Of a stretch of DNA of 35,086 nucleotides, positions 1 through 6,896 are shown piece after piece. Source of the DNA: CAYMCQ01 sp964389025 (lineage in GTDB: Bacteria; Verrucomicrobiota; Verrucomicrobiia; Limisphaerales; CAYMCQ01); contig CAYMCQ010000040.1 in NCBI GenBank assembly GCA_964389025.1, positions 1 to 35,086 of the forward strand, written 5' to 3'. Each line of letters begins with the position of its first letter. Within the stretch, counting starts at the first letter, position 1. Made by a program: the position numbers and the translations under genes. The notes below the pieces were generated by a model. It worked only from the letters and a program-made list of their open reading frames with translations, was not told the origin of the DNA and did not search any database.

Positions 1-1435
1 GATCATCGGCCCGGTCCTCGACATCGAGTTCGCGGACAAACTTCCGGCCATTTACAACGCGCTCACCGTCGAGTTCAACTCGCCCGGCGCGGCAGGCAAG
101 ACCAAGCTCACGCTCGAAGTGCAGCAGCACCTCGGCGACAACTGGATCCGCGCCGTCGCCATGAGCAGCACCGAAGGTCTCAAGCGCGGCATGGAGATTA
201 CCGACACAGGCGCGCCGATCTCGATGCCCGTGGGCGAAGCGGTCATGGGCCGCGTGTTCGACGTAACTGGCAACGCCGTGGACGAGCAAGGCCCCGTGAA
301 GGCGGACAAATTTCTCCCGATTCATCGCGCCGCGCCGCCGCTCGTGGATCAATCCACGTCGCCGCAAATTCTGACCACCGGCATCAAGGTCATTGACCTC
401 ATCTGCCCGTTCCTCAAGGGCGGCAAGGTCGGAGCGTTCGGTGGCGCAGGCGTCGGCAAGACCGTCGTCATCATGGAACTCATCAATAACATCGCCAAGC
501 TGCACGGCGGCGTCTCGATGTTCGCGGGCGTCGGCGAACGCACGCGCGAGGGCAACGATCTTTACAACGAAATGATCGAGGCCGGCGTCATCAAGGTGAA
601 GAAAGACGCCAAAGGTCATCCGGCGCTGGGCGAAAATGGTTTGCCCGTCATCGAACCCGGCTCACGCATCGGTCTCGTCTATGGTCAGATGAACGAACCA
701 CCGGGCGCGCGTCTCCGTGTGGCGCTGTCCGCGCTCGCCGTGACCGAATATTTCCGCGACGAAAAAAATCAGGACGTGCTCCTGTTCGTGGACAACATTT
801 TTCGTTTCTCACAAGCCGGTTCCGAAGTGTCCGCACTTCTCGGTCGCACGCCGAGCGCCGTCGGTTATCAGCCGACGCTCGCTGCGGAAATGGGCGACCT
901 GCAAGAGCGCATCACCTCGACCAAGAAAGGTTCGATCACTAGCTTCCAGGCCGTGTATGTGCCTGCCGACGACTTGACCGACCCCGCGCCCGCCACGACG
1001 TTCGCGCACTTGGACGCCACCATCGTTCTCGAACGTTCCATCGCGGAGCTTGGAATTTATCCCGCCGTTGATCCGCTCGCGTCAAGTTCCCGCGCACTTT
1101 CCGCCGATGTCGTTGGCCAGGAGCACTACGATGTCGCGCGCGGTGTGCAGAAAGTTTTGCAACGCTACAAGGATTTGCAGGACATCATCGCGATTCTAGG
1201 CATGGACGAACTTTCGCCCGAAGACAAGCTCACCGTGTTCCGTGCGCGCAAAATCCAACGCTTCCTGAGCCAGCCCTTCACCGTGGCCCAAGTGTTCACC
1301 GGCATCGAAGGCAAACAGGTTCCCGTGGCCGAAACCGTTCGTGGCTTCAAGGAAATCCTCGACGGCAAACACGACGACGTGAACGAAGTGAACTTTTACA
1401 TGAAGGGCGGAATTGACGAGATTAAGGAAAAGTAA
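1..1435 (+). CDS. atpD: F0F1 ATP synthase subunit beta, 5' partial
   Basis: Catalytic subunit of the F1 head, which makes ATP from ADP and phosphate as the gamma shaft rotates. The frame is open from base 2, so the start lies left of the window; the first residues visible (IIGPVLDIEF) belong to the N-terminal beta barrel. The P-loop GGAGVGKT, Walker B region DVLLFVDNIFRF and DELSPEDKL (equivalent of the DELSEED loop) are all present, as is the SSSRAL stretch near the nucleotide site. Compared with E. coli there are extra residues just before the VYGQMNEPPGAR motif (around KKDAKGHPALGENG). The gene is followed by atpC, the usual operon end order. Identification is secure. Confidence 0.98.
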   Translation, partial: IIGPVLDIEFADKLPAIYNALTVEFNSPGAAGKTKLTLEVQQHLGDNWIRAVAMSSTEGLKRGMEITDTGAPISMPVGEAVMGRVFDVTGNAVDEQGPVKADKFLPIHRAAPPLVDQSTSPQILTTGIKVIDLICPFLKGGKVGAFGGAGVGKTVVIMELINNIAKLHGGVSMFAGVGERTREGNDLYNEMIEAGVIKVKKDAKGHPALGENGLPVIEPGSRIGLVYGQMNEPPGARLRVALSALAVTEYFRDEKNQDVLLFVDNIFRFSQAGSEVSALLGRTPSAVGYQPTLAAEMGDLQERITSTKKGSITSFQAVYVPADDLTDPAPATTFAHLDATIVLERSIAELGIYPAVDPLASSSRALSADVVGQEHYDVARGVQKVLQRYKDLQDIIAILGMDELSPEDKLTVFRARKIQRFLSQPFTVAQVFTGIEGKQVPVAETVRGFKEILDGKHDDVNEVNFYMKGGIDEIKEK

Positions 1436-1442
1436 CTGACTT

Positions 1443-1517
1443 CTTAATCGTAATCTTTCTCTTAATCTTAATCCTTCGGGAACAGAGCAAGAGAAAGATG
1501 AAGATTAAGATTAAGAA
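1443..1517. repeat. TTAATC-type inverted repeat between atpD and atpC
   Basis: The intergenic gap is filled by an inverted repeat. The left part is built of CTTAATC/GTAATC units plus TCTTTCTCTT, and the right part of AAGAGAAAGA plus GATTAAG units. The right arm runs to within a few bases of the atpC ATG, so its AAG-rich end takes the place of the ribosome binding site. A similar element precedes the Nudix gene (6821-6896), and a half copy lies near 17551-17580. Confidence 0.75.
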
Positions 1518-1520
1518 AAG

Positions 1521-1928
1521 ATGGCCACACTAAAATTAGAGATCGTCACGCCGGACGCCAAGGTTTACTCCGAGGACGTTGACATGGTCACGTTGCCCGG
1601 TGTCGAGGGCGAGATGGGCATCTTTCCGCAGCACGTCCCGCTCATGACGCAGCTCACGGCCGGCGAAGTCATCGCGCGCAAAGACGGGCAGGAATATTTC
1701 CTCGCCGTTGGCGAAGGTTTCGTGGAAGTCACCGGCGAACGCGTTTCAATCCTCACCGACATGGCGATCAAGGCCGAGAACATTGACGAGGTGAAGGCCG
1801 AGGAAGCGCGTAAACGCGCCGAAGCGCGGCTTGTGGAAAAATTGGACGATGAAGAAGCGGCTTTGGCCGCAGCATCATTGGCGCATTCGCTGGCGCAGTT
1901 GAAAGTGAAGCGCCGTCAACGGCACTGA
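1521..1928 (+). CDS. atpC: F0F1 ATP synthase subunit epsilon
   Basis: Central-stalk subunit that couples F1 to the c-ring and can inhibit ATP hydrolysis. The 135 residues match the family length. The N-terminal beta-sandwich is clear (KLEIVTPDAKVYSEDVDMVTLPG, then GEMGIFPQHVPLMTQL), followed by LAVGEGFVEV and a C-terminal alpha-helical hairpin rich in Glu, Ala and Lys (KAEEARKRAEARL). It lies 85 bp downstream of atpD and is presumably cotranscribed. The chosen ATG begins MATLKLEIVTP, standard for the family. The ribosome binding region consists of a repeat element rather than a classical GGAGG. Confidence 0.97.
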   Translation: MATLKLEIVTPDAKVYSEDVDMVTLPGVEGEMGIFPQHVPLMTQLTAGEVIARKDGQEYFLAVGEGFVEVTGERVSILTDMAIKAENIDEVKAEEARKRAEARLVEKLDDEEAALAAASLAHSLAQLKVKRRQRH

Positions 1929-1945
1929 TTTCAGTCGGACACACC

Positions 1946-1975
1946 GTCGCGCCACAACCTGCGTCGTGGAGCGAC
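1946..1975. terminator. Hairpin between convergent atpC and the NIL gene
   Basis: Arms GTCGCGCCAC and GTGGAGCGAC pair with one mismatch around a 10-base loop. The hairpin sits in the 78-bp gap between two converging genes, so it could end both transcripts. There is no long T run on either side, so this is only a candidate. Confidence 0.45.
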
Positions 1976-2006
1976 TTAACGTGAATAGCCGTGTGTCTTC
2001 CATGAT

Positions 2007-2294
2007 TTAACTCTCAACCACGCTGATCTCCACCGGCTCAACGCGAACTCCAAGCTTCTCCAGCCATTTGATCGCGGCTTTTATGTCGGAACGCTTGCCG
2101 TCTAGTTCGAGACTCACGATTCCAACTTCATCGCTCACGCTGGCTTGGCGCACGTTGGTCACGACGGGAAATTTCATTCCTAACTCCCAAACGATTGGCC
2201 GCTTGATCAACTTGGTAGGAAACGTGAGCCACAAACGTGTTTGCTGCTTGGTGTCCGCCGTTGTGGATTTGATTGCGCGTTTTGCTTTGGCCAT
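2007..2294 (-). CDS. NIL-domain protein
   Basis: A 95-residue protein that is almost entirely one NIL domain (RLWLTFPTKLIKRPIVWELG through DIKAAIKWLEKLGVRVEPVE). The NIL fold is a ferredoxin-like domain known from the C-terminus of the methionine importer ATPase MetN, where it binds methionine, and from NIL-ferredoxin proteins of homocysteine synthesis. Here it stands alone after a basic N-terminal tail of about 18 residues. It is the last gene of the SAM-riboswitch operon, 31 bp after the MoaD/ThiS gene, and has its own GGAAAG ribosome binding site before the ATG. A methionine-sensing or sulfur-transfer accessory role is inferred from context, not shown. Confidence 0.85.
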   Translation of the reverse strand: MAKAKRAIKSTTADTKQQTRLWLTFPTKLIKRPIVWELGMKFPVVTNVRQASVSDEVGIVSLELDGKRSDIKAAIKWLEKLGVRVEPVEISVVES

Positions 2295-2325
2295 GGCTGT
2301 CTTTCCGATTTAACGTTTCAACGAT

Positions 2326-2601
2326 TTAACCTCCCGCGATAGCGGGAATAATGCTGATTTCGTCGCCGTCTTTGAGCGGCGTTTTCTGGTTGTCGAGGAA
2401 GCGGATGTCTTCTTCGTTCACATAGACGTTCACGAAGCGGCGGACTTCGCCGTTGTCGTCAACGAGGCGTTCCTTGATGCCGGGATAGCGCGATTGCAAT
2501 TCGACAATCGCATCGCCGATGTTGGCCGCTTCGACTTCGACGAGTTCTTCGTTGTTCGTCAGTTTGCGGAGCGGAGTTGGGATTCGAACTTTCTTTGCCA
2601 T
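2326..2601 (-). CDS. MoaD/ThiS-family sulfur carrier
   Basis: A small ubiquitin-like protein of 91 residues that should carry sulfur as a C-terminal thiocarboxylate. The family signs are a beta-grasp pattern (VRIPTPLRKLTNN, VNVYVNEEDIRFL), the LKDGDEISIIPAIAGG ending, and a C-terminal Gly-Gly with nothing after it, so no processing protease is needed. Known relatives are CysO, which feeds cysteine synthase CysM, and HcyS, which feeds homocysteine synthesis in Wolinella. Its place between a ThrC-like PLP enzyme and a NIL protein, under a SAM riboswitch, suggests that it donates sulfur for homocysteine or a related thiol rather than for molybdopterin or thiamine. No E1-like activating enzyme is in the window. 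The family call is firm; the role is inferred. Confidence 0.88.
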   Translation of the reverse strand: MAKKVRIPTPLRKLTNNEELVEVEAANIGDAIVELQSRYPGIKERLVDDNGEVRRFVNVYVNEEDIRFLDNQKTPLKDGDEISIIPAIAGG

Positions 2602-2604
2602 AAA

Positions 2605-3081
2605 TTAATTCTTCTTCGCGTGTTTCTTTTGCCAGAAAGTCAATTCGAAGGCGATTAAATCTTTCCGATCTTCTGGTTCAAAAAATAAAACTTCACATGG
2701 CCTATCCGGAAATTGCGAGCGTAACTTTGATTCCCATATTTCTTTTAAGATGCGTCCGAGAAACACAATCTTGTCTTCGGAAATATCTTCGCAACCGAAA
2801 TATTGAATGTCTGCTATGTGAAGATGGTTGGCCGTTGCTTCAACGACTTTCTTATCACCGTTTTGCTGTTTCTCGAACTCGGCGAGCGAACATGAATCCC
2901 ACTGAAAACCTTCTCGAAAGATATAATCCTCAACCAATTTGAATTTTGGCCAAAAAACAGTCGAGTAACCAATCGCCAGTTTGAAATTGCCGCTGCAAAC
3001 AACCCACGATTCCAAATCGATTCCTTTGCCGTTATTCCAAGCGGCTAATTCTTCAACCATGCTTGCAGGCGGCTGAACCAT
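2605..3081 (-). CDS. Hypothetical protein in the sulfur operon
   Basis: A 158-residue protein that I do not recognise. It is rich in aromatic and acidic residues (WPKFKLVEDYIFREGFQWD) with no signal peptide or membrane segment, so it is probably cytoplasmic. The start at 3081 is favoured by GGTGAG about nine bases upstream, inside the end of the ThrC-like gene; a second ATG seven codons later is possible. Its stop is 3 bp before the MoaD/ThiS start, so the operon is tightly packed. The DNA is visibly more AT-rich than its neighbours, which may mean that it was acquired later. Whether it takes part in the sulfur pathway is unknown. Confidence 0.75.
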   Translation of the reverse strand: MVQPPASMVEELAAWNNGKGIDLESWVVCSGNFKLAIGYSTVFWPKFKLVEDYIFREGFQWDSCSLAEFEKQQNGDKKVVEATANHLHIADIQYFGCEDISEDKIVFLGRILKEIWESKLRSQFPDRPCEVLFFEPEDRKDLIAFELTFWQKKHAKKN

Positions 3082-3083
3082 TT

Positions 3084-4340
3084 TTACGCACTCACCTTTT
3101 CCTCATCCGCCAGCAGCCCTTCAAACTCGCGCAAGCTCGGTTTGATTTCGCGCGGCTGGCCGACGTGTCCGCTCATGGCCTCCAGCGTCTTGAGTCCATT
3201 GCCAGTGATGCAAAGCACGACGGAATCTTCGGAGGAAATTTTTCCTGACGCAATCAGTTTCTTCGCCACACCAACGGTCACGCCGCCGGCTGTCTCGGTG
3301 AAAATGCCTTCCGTCTCGGCGAGCAGTTTGATCGCGGCGCGGATTTCGTCGTCGGTCACATCGTCGGCTGCGCCGTGAGTTTCTTTCATCACGCGCAGCG
3401 CGTAAAAGCCGTCAGCGGGCGTGCCGATGGCGAGAGATTTCGCAATCGTGTTCGGCTTGACGGGCTTGAAGAAATCCAGCCCGGCCTTTTGCGCGACGGA
3501 AATGGGCGAGCAACCGGTCGCTTGCGCGCCGTGAACGTGATAATCGCTGTTCGATACGAGGCCAATCTTCACAGCTTCCTGATAGGACTTTTGAATTTTC
3601 GTCAGCAACGAGCCACTCGCCATCGGCACGATCGTGTGTTGCGGAATTTTCCAGCCAAGTTGCTCGATGATTTCGTAGCCCATGCTCTTCGAGCCTTCGG
3701 CGTAGTAGGGCCTCATGTTCACGTTCACGAACGCCCAGCCGAATTTACCGGCGATTTCAGCGCAAAGACGATTCACTTCATCATACTGGCCTTTGATGCC
3801 AATGACCGTCGCGCCGTAAATGAGCGAGTTCAAAATTTTCCCCTGCTCCAAATCGGACGGGATGAAAACGTAAGCCTTGAGTCCGGCAGACGCGGCATTC
3901 GCAGCGACGGAGTTCGCAAGATTTCCAGTGGACGCGCACGCGACAGTCGTGAAACCAAGTTCCTTCGCGCGACTCAACGCCACGCTCACGACGCGGTCTT
4001 TGAATGAGAGCGAGGGATAATTGACCGTGTCGTTCTTGATCCAGGCTTCGCGGATGCCGAGTTGCTTCGCGAGCCGGTCGGCTTTGACGAGCGGCGTGAA
4101 GCCAGTCTGCATCCCGACGGTCGGGTCGCCCGCGATGGGCAGCAACTCACGATACCGCCACATGCTCTTTGGGCGCGATTGGATTGCGGCGCGCGTCAAA
4201 GATTTTTTGATGCGGTCGTAGTCGTAGGCGACTTCGAGCGGGCCGAAGTCGAATTCGCAGACGTGCGTGGCCGTGAGCGGATATTCGCGCCCGCATTCGC
4301 GGCACTTCAGCGCTCTCATGAATCCGTGTTGTTCACTCAT
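3084..4340 (-). CDS. thrC: Threonine synthase-like PLP enzyme
   Basis: A fold-type II PLP enzyme of 418 residues. Threonine synthase converts O-phosphohomoserine to threonine. An N-terminal Zn-ribbon-like segment shows three cysteines (13, 16, 28) and no clear fourth. The PLP lysine is K114 in SLSFKDR, and the cofactor-binding ASTGNLANS and the MASGSLLTK loop follow. The start at 4340 (MSEQHGF) is preferred: an in-frame upstream start would translate a repeat element. The gene is the first of the SAM-riboswitch operon. This is odd for a pure threonine enzyme and suggests that it may act on O-phosphohomoserine with a thiocarboxylate donor (the MoaD/ThiS neighbour) to make homocysteine. Ordinary ThrC remains the default reading. 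Confidence 0.9.
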   Translation of the reverse strand: MSEQHGFMRALKCRECGREYPLTATHVCEFDFGPLEVAYDYDRIKKSLTRAAIQSRPKSMWRYRELLPIAGDPTVGMQTGFTPLVKADRLAKQLGIREAWIKNDTVNYPSLSFKDRVVSVALSRAKELGFTTVACASTGNLANSVAANAASAGLKAYVFIPSDLEQGKILNSLIYGATVIGIKGQYDEVNRLCAEIAGKFGWAFVNVNMRPYYAEGSKSMGYEIIEQLGWKIPQHTIVPMASGSLLTKIQKSYQEAVKIGLVSNSDYHVHGAQATGCSPISVAQKAGLDFFKPVKPNTIAKSLAIGTPADGFYALRVMKETHGAADDVTDDEIRAAIKLLAETEGIFTETAGGVTVGVAKKLIASGKISSEDSVVLCITGNGLKTLEAMSGHVGQPREIKPSLREFEGLLADEEKVSA

Positions 4341-4358
4341 AAAATTTTCTCTGAACCT

Positions 4359-4422
4359 GGTAGGGCTGCGCTGCTGCGCGGCCCTACCGTTCCGCAAGGA
4401 CGAGCGGCAGCGCGTCCCTACC
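4359..4422. repeat. Palindromic repeat (family D) in the thrC leader
   Basis: Arms GGTAGGGC (4359-4366) and GCCCTACC (4381-4388) enclose a GC-rich loop, followed by a related segment (CGGCAGCGCGTCCCTACC). It lies between the riboswitch terminator and the start codon. A related copy occurs at 24756-24807 (GGCAGGGACGCGCTGCGG). Confidence 0.7.
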
Positions 4423-4433
4423 GAGATTGGGCC

Positions 4434-4465
4434 AAATAAAAACCCCTTCTCGTGATGAGAAGAGG
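4434..4465 (-). terminator. Intrinsic terminator of the SAM riboswitch
   Basis: On the minus strand CCTCTTCTC pairs with GAGAAGGGG (nine pairs, one G-T) around a 5-base loop, followed by TTTTT and more T/A. The competing antiterminator is a perfect 11-bp pairing between 4482-4492 and 4454-4464 (GATGAGAAGAG with CTCTTCTCATC). The upstream strand of the antiterminator overlaps the 3' strand of aptamer helix P1, the standard transcription-attenuation design: SAM bound, terminator forms, genes off. Confidence 0.9.
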
Positions 4466-4485
4466 TTTGAAAATCCGTGCGCTCT

Positions 4486-4626
4486 TCTCATCTTTTCCCG
4501 AACTCGCAGGCTGGAAGCCTGCGCTACTTTAGTTCGAGCTGGAATTGGCACCTGGTCACTCCGAAAGCGTTCGGAGCCGGTTGCCGTGGCGTCGTCGGGC
4601 CAGTCCCTCAGCCACTCTGAATGAGA
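4486..4626 (-). promoter_or_regulatory. SAM-I (S-box) riboswitch aptamer
   Basis: Read on the minus strand, the conserved core is AGAGTGGCTGAGGGACTGGC, then CCGACGACGCC and CGGCAACC (kink-turn and P2), a P3 hairpin CTCCGAA/TTCGGAG, then GGTGCCAATTCC (J3/4), all in consensus order. P1 is formed by TCTCAT (4621-4626) with ATGAGA (4486-4491). P4 is CTCGAACT paired with AGTTCGGG. The P4 loop contains a palindromic repeat (4505-4523). The element controls the ThrC-like/MoaD/NIL operon in response to SAM, which ties that operon to methionine metabolism. Confidence 0.95.
4505..4523. repeat. Palindrome inside riboswitch helix P4
   Basis: CGCAGGCT and AGCCTGCG form a perfect 8-bp stem around GGA. It extends P4 of the SAM-I aptamer without touching conserved bases. 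It has the form of the mobile palindromic units seen elsewhere in the window. Confidence 0.65.
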
Positions 4627-4679
4627 TTCGTTGTATCAACGAATACGGATAGATTGATTTAATGGCAAGAATCTGTCAA
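4627..4679 (-). promoter_or_regulatory. Candidate promoter of the riboswitch operon
   Basis: On the minus strand TTGACA (4674-4679) is followed after 18 bp by AATCTA (4650-4655), a weak -10 candidate. A perfect 7-bp inverted repeat, TTCGTTG/CAACGAA (4627-4643), lies between it and the aptamer. The -35 match is exact; the -10 is poor, so the call is tentative. Confidence 0.35.
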
Positions 4680-4789
4680 CAGGTTTTTTGTCGGCAGCAT
4701 TGTTTACAGAACAGGCCACCCGAAGAAGAAGCAACTCCAACGGATTTCAGCTTGCCTTTCCGCGCTTACTACGGAACATATCCCGCCTT

Positions 4790-5482
4790 ATGGATTCTCA
4801 TGCTACGCAATCTGCGTTCTACAATTTTATCGGCTGGGCTGACGCAAATAGAAAGCGTTTGATTGTTTTTGCAATCGCGCTGGCCGTCGTCGCTGCAATC
4901 GTCGCGTTCATCATTTATCGCAGAAACGCGGGCGCGACCGCAGCCAGCGAGGCGCTGTCTGACTTGCGACCCATACAAGTCTCGCCGACGACGCCCGGCT
5001 TCGTTCCAGCGCAGGAATATCTTCGCCTCGCAGACGCCAGCGCAAAGACAATCGCCGGGGAGCGCGCCTTGCTTTTGGCCGGCGGCGCTTTGTTCACGGA
5101 AGGCAGATACGCGGAGGCGTTTAGTCAATTCGAGAAGCTCATCGCAGAGTATCCAGACAGCGCGTTGCGCGCGGAGGCGGCGCTCGGCGCAGCAGCCTCG
5201 CTCGATGCGCAGGGGAAAATCGCCGAAGCAACGACGCGTTACAAGGCAGTGACCGATCGTTTTGCCGGTTCGCCGTCCGCGATTCAGGCGAAATTTGCCC
5301 TGGCGCGACTTTATGAAGGGCAAAACAAACCTGACCTGGCGCTCAAGCTCTACGAAGAAGTGGAAAAACAAGACCAACAAGGGTCAATCGGAGCTTTTTA
5401 CTCCAAGGTGTGCGCTGCCAATTTGATTTTGAAAAATCCCAGCCTGAAATCTCCGGGAATTTCCTCGCCGGCAGTTCCGTGA
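4790..5482 (+). CDS. TPR-repeat single-pass membrane protein (YfgM-like)
   Basis: A protein of 230 residues from the chosen ATG (MDSHATQSAF). An N-terminal cytoplasmic stretch is followed by a transmembrane helix at about residues 24-43 (LIVFAIALAVVAAIVAFIIY) and then a periplasmic alpha-helical region. This has TPR-like pairs such as LLLAGGALFTEGRYAEAFSQ, AALGAAASLDAQGKIAEATTRY and FALARLYEGQNKPDLALKLY. The layout resembles YfgM/BamD-type tetratricopeptide scaffolds that assist export at the inner membrane, but the sequence does not prove that function. A longer reading frame upstream lacks a convincing start. The gene is divergent from the SAM-riboswitch operon and 45 bp before ugd. Confidence 0.75.
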   Translation: MDSHATQSAFYNFIGWADANRKRLIVFAIALAVVAAIVAFIIYRRNAGATAASEALSDLRPIQVSPTTPGFVPAQEYLRLADASAKTIAGERALLLAGGALFTEGRYAEAFSQFEKLIAEYPDSALRAEAALGAAASLDAQGKIAEATTRYKAVTDRFAGSPSAIQAKFALARLYEGQNKPDLALKLYEEVEKQDQQGSIGAFYSKVCAANLILKNPSLKSPGISSPAVP

Positions 5483-5527
5483 TATGAAACATCGTGTTAC
5501 GGCGCGTAGCGTTGCGACTTTCCAGGC

Positions 5528-6817
5528 ATGAAACTGACGATCATCGGAACGGGATACGTGGGCCTCGTCACCGGCACATGCTTCGCGGAAGTCGGGCACC
5601 AGGTCGTTTGCGTGGACAATGACGTCGCGAAAGTAAAACTTCTCCGCAGCGGCGGCATTCCAATCTTCGAGCCGGGACTGGAAGAACTCATCAAAAAAAA
5701 TGTCGCTGCAGGACGGCTCAGTTTCACCGAGAGCACCCAGGAAGGCGTCGAAAAATCGGATGTGATTTTCATCGCCGTGCCGACGCCGCCGCTTGAAGAC
5801 GGCGCGGTGGATTTGAGCTTCATTGAAAAAGTCGCCCGCGAAATCGCCGCCGCGATGACCAGCTACAAAATCATCGTGGACAAAAGCACCGTGCCAGTGA
5901 AAACCGGCGACAAAGTGGCGGAAACCATCAAGCGCTATTGCAAAGGCAAGGTTGATTTCGATGTCGTCAGCAATCCTGAGTTTCTCCGTGAAGGCTTCGC
6001 CGTCGAAGATTTGATGAAGCCCGACCGCATTGTCATCGGCGTCCGCTCGCAGCGGCCTGTGGCCGCGATGAAGGAGATTTTTTCGCCGTTCAACGCGCCC
6101 ATCATCATCACCGACATCAACTCCGCCGAGCTGATCAAGCACGCCTCCAATTCATTCCTCGCGCTGAAAATTTCCTACATCAACGCCATCTCCGTCATCT
6201 GCGAGGCCGCCGGCGCGAACGTGCAGGAAGTCGCCAACGGCATGGGCATGGATTCGCGCATCGGACGGAAATTTCTCGACGCGTCGCTTGGATTCGGCGG
6301 TAGTTGTTTTCCAAAAGACCTGAGCGCGTTCATCAAGATCGCGGAGGAGCTTGGCTACAATTTCGCGCTGCTCAAGGACGTTCAGCGCATCAACGCCGAG
6401 CAAATGGATCGCTTCATCAAAAAAATTCTTGAAACGATCTGGGTGTTGAAGGAGAAAAAAATCGGCGTGCTCGGCCTCGCGTTCAAGCAGAACACAGATG
6501 ACATACGCATGTCCCCGGCAATCGAACTTTGCCAGCGGTTGCAAAAGGAAGGCGCGATCCTTCGCGTCCATGATCCGAAGGCGATGGAAAAATCCAAAGC
6601 CGTCCTGAAAAACGTGACTTACGTGGACGACATGAACGAAGTGGCCGAGGGCTGCGACGCTCTCATCATCGCGACCGAGTGGCCGCAGTTCAAGAAGCTC
6701 GACCTCGACCGCGTCCGCAAAGTCATGTCGCACCCGATCATGTTCGATGGCCGGAATCTTTTTGACGTGGCAGAGATGGAGAAGCTCGGGTTCATATACA
6801 AAAGCATCGGGCGTTAA
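5528..6817 (+). CDS. ugd: UDP-glucose 6-dehydrogenase
   Basis: It oxidises UDP-glucose to UDP-glucuronate with two NAD+, supplying precursors for exopolysaccharide or lipopolysaccharide. The 429 residues match the family. The Rossmann motif GTGYVGLVTG is at residues 8-17, VAVPTPP-type binding residues are near 78-84 (IAVPTPPLEDGAVD), and the catalytic cysteine lies in GFGGSCFPKD. The C-terminal UDP-binding domain is present (GLAFKQNTDDIRMSPAI). The ATG at 5528 fits the family start MKLTIIGTGYVG with AGG just upstream. It lies close to the TPR gene and may be cotranscribed with it; the two glycosyltransferases of the window are elsewhere. Confidence 0.97.
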   Translation: MKLTIIGTGYVGLVTGTCFAEVGHQVVCVDNDVAKVKLLRSGGIPIFEPGLEELIKKNVAAGRLSFTESTQEGVEKSDVIFIAVPTPPLEDGAVDLSFIEKVAREIAAAMTSYKIIVDKSTVPVKTGDKVAETIKRYCKGKVDFDVVSNPEFLREGFAVEDLMKPDRIVIGVRSQRPVAAMKEIFSPFNAPIIITDINSAELIKHASNSFLALKISYINAISVICEAAGANVQEVANGMGMDSRIGRKFLDASLGFGGSCFPKDLSAFIKIAEELGYNFALLKDVQRINAEQMDRFIKKILETIWVLKEKKIGVLGLAFKQNTDDIRMSPAIELCQRLQKEGAILRVHDPKAMEKSKAVLKNVTYVDDMNEVAEGCDALIIATEWPQFKKLDLDRVRKVMSHPIMFDGRNLFDVAEMEKLGFIYKSIGR

Positions 6818-6820
6818 GGT

Positions 6821-6896
6821 TCTTAATCTTAATCCTAATCTTACTCTTAATCCAAAACCGGAGGATTAAGATTACGATTATGATTAAGAGTAAGAC
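6821..6896. repeat. TTAATC-type inverted repeat before the Nudix gene
   Basis: Left arm units CTTAATC, CCTAATC and TTACTCTTAATCC (6821-6853) mirror the right arm GGATTAAG, ATTACGATTATG, ATTAAGAGTAAG (6863-6896). The start codon of the Nudix gene lies inside the right arm, and GGAGG in the loop edge may serve as its ribosome binding site. Confidence 0.75.

Noticed and set aside
4341..4397. Longer N-terminus for the ThrC-like protein (start at 4397)
   Set aside because: The extra residues are encoded by the family D palindrome; MSEQHGF at 4340 is next to the conserved domain.
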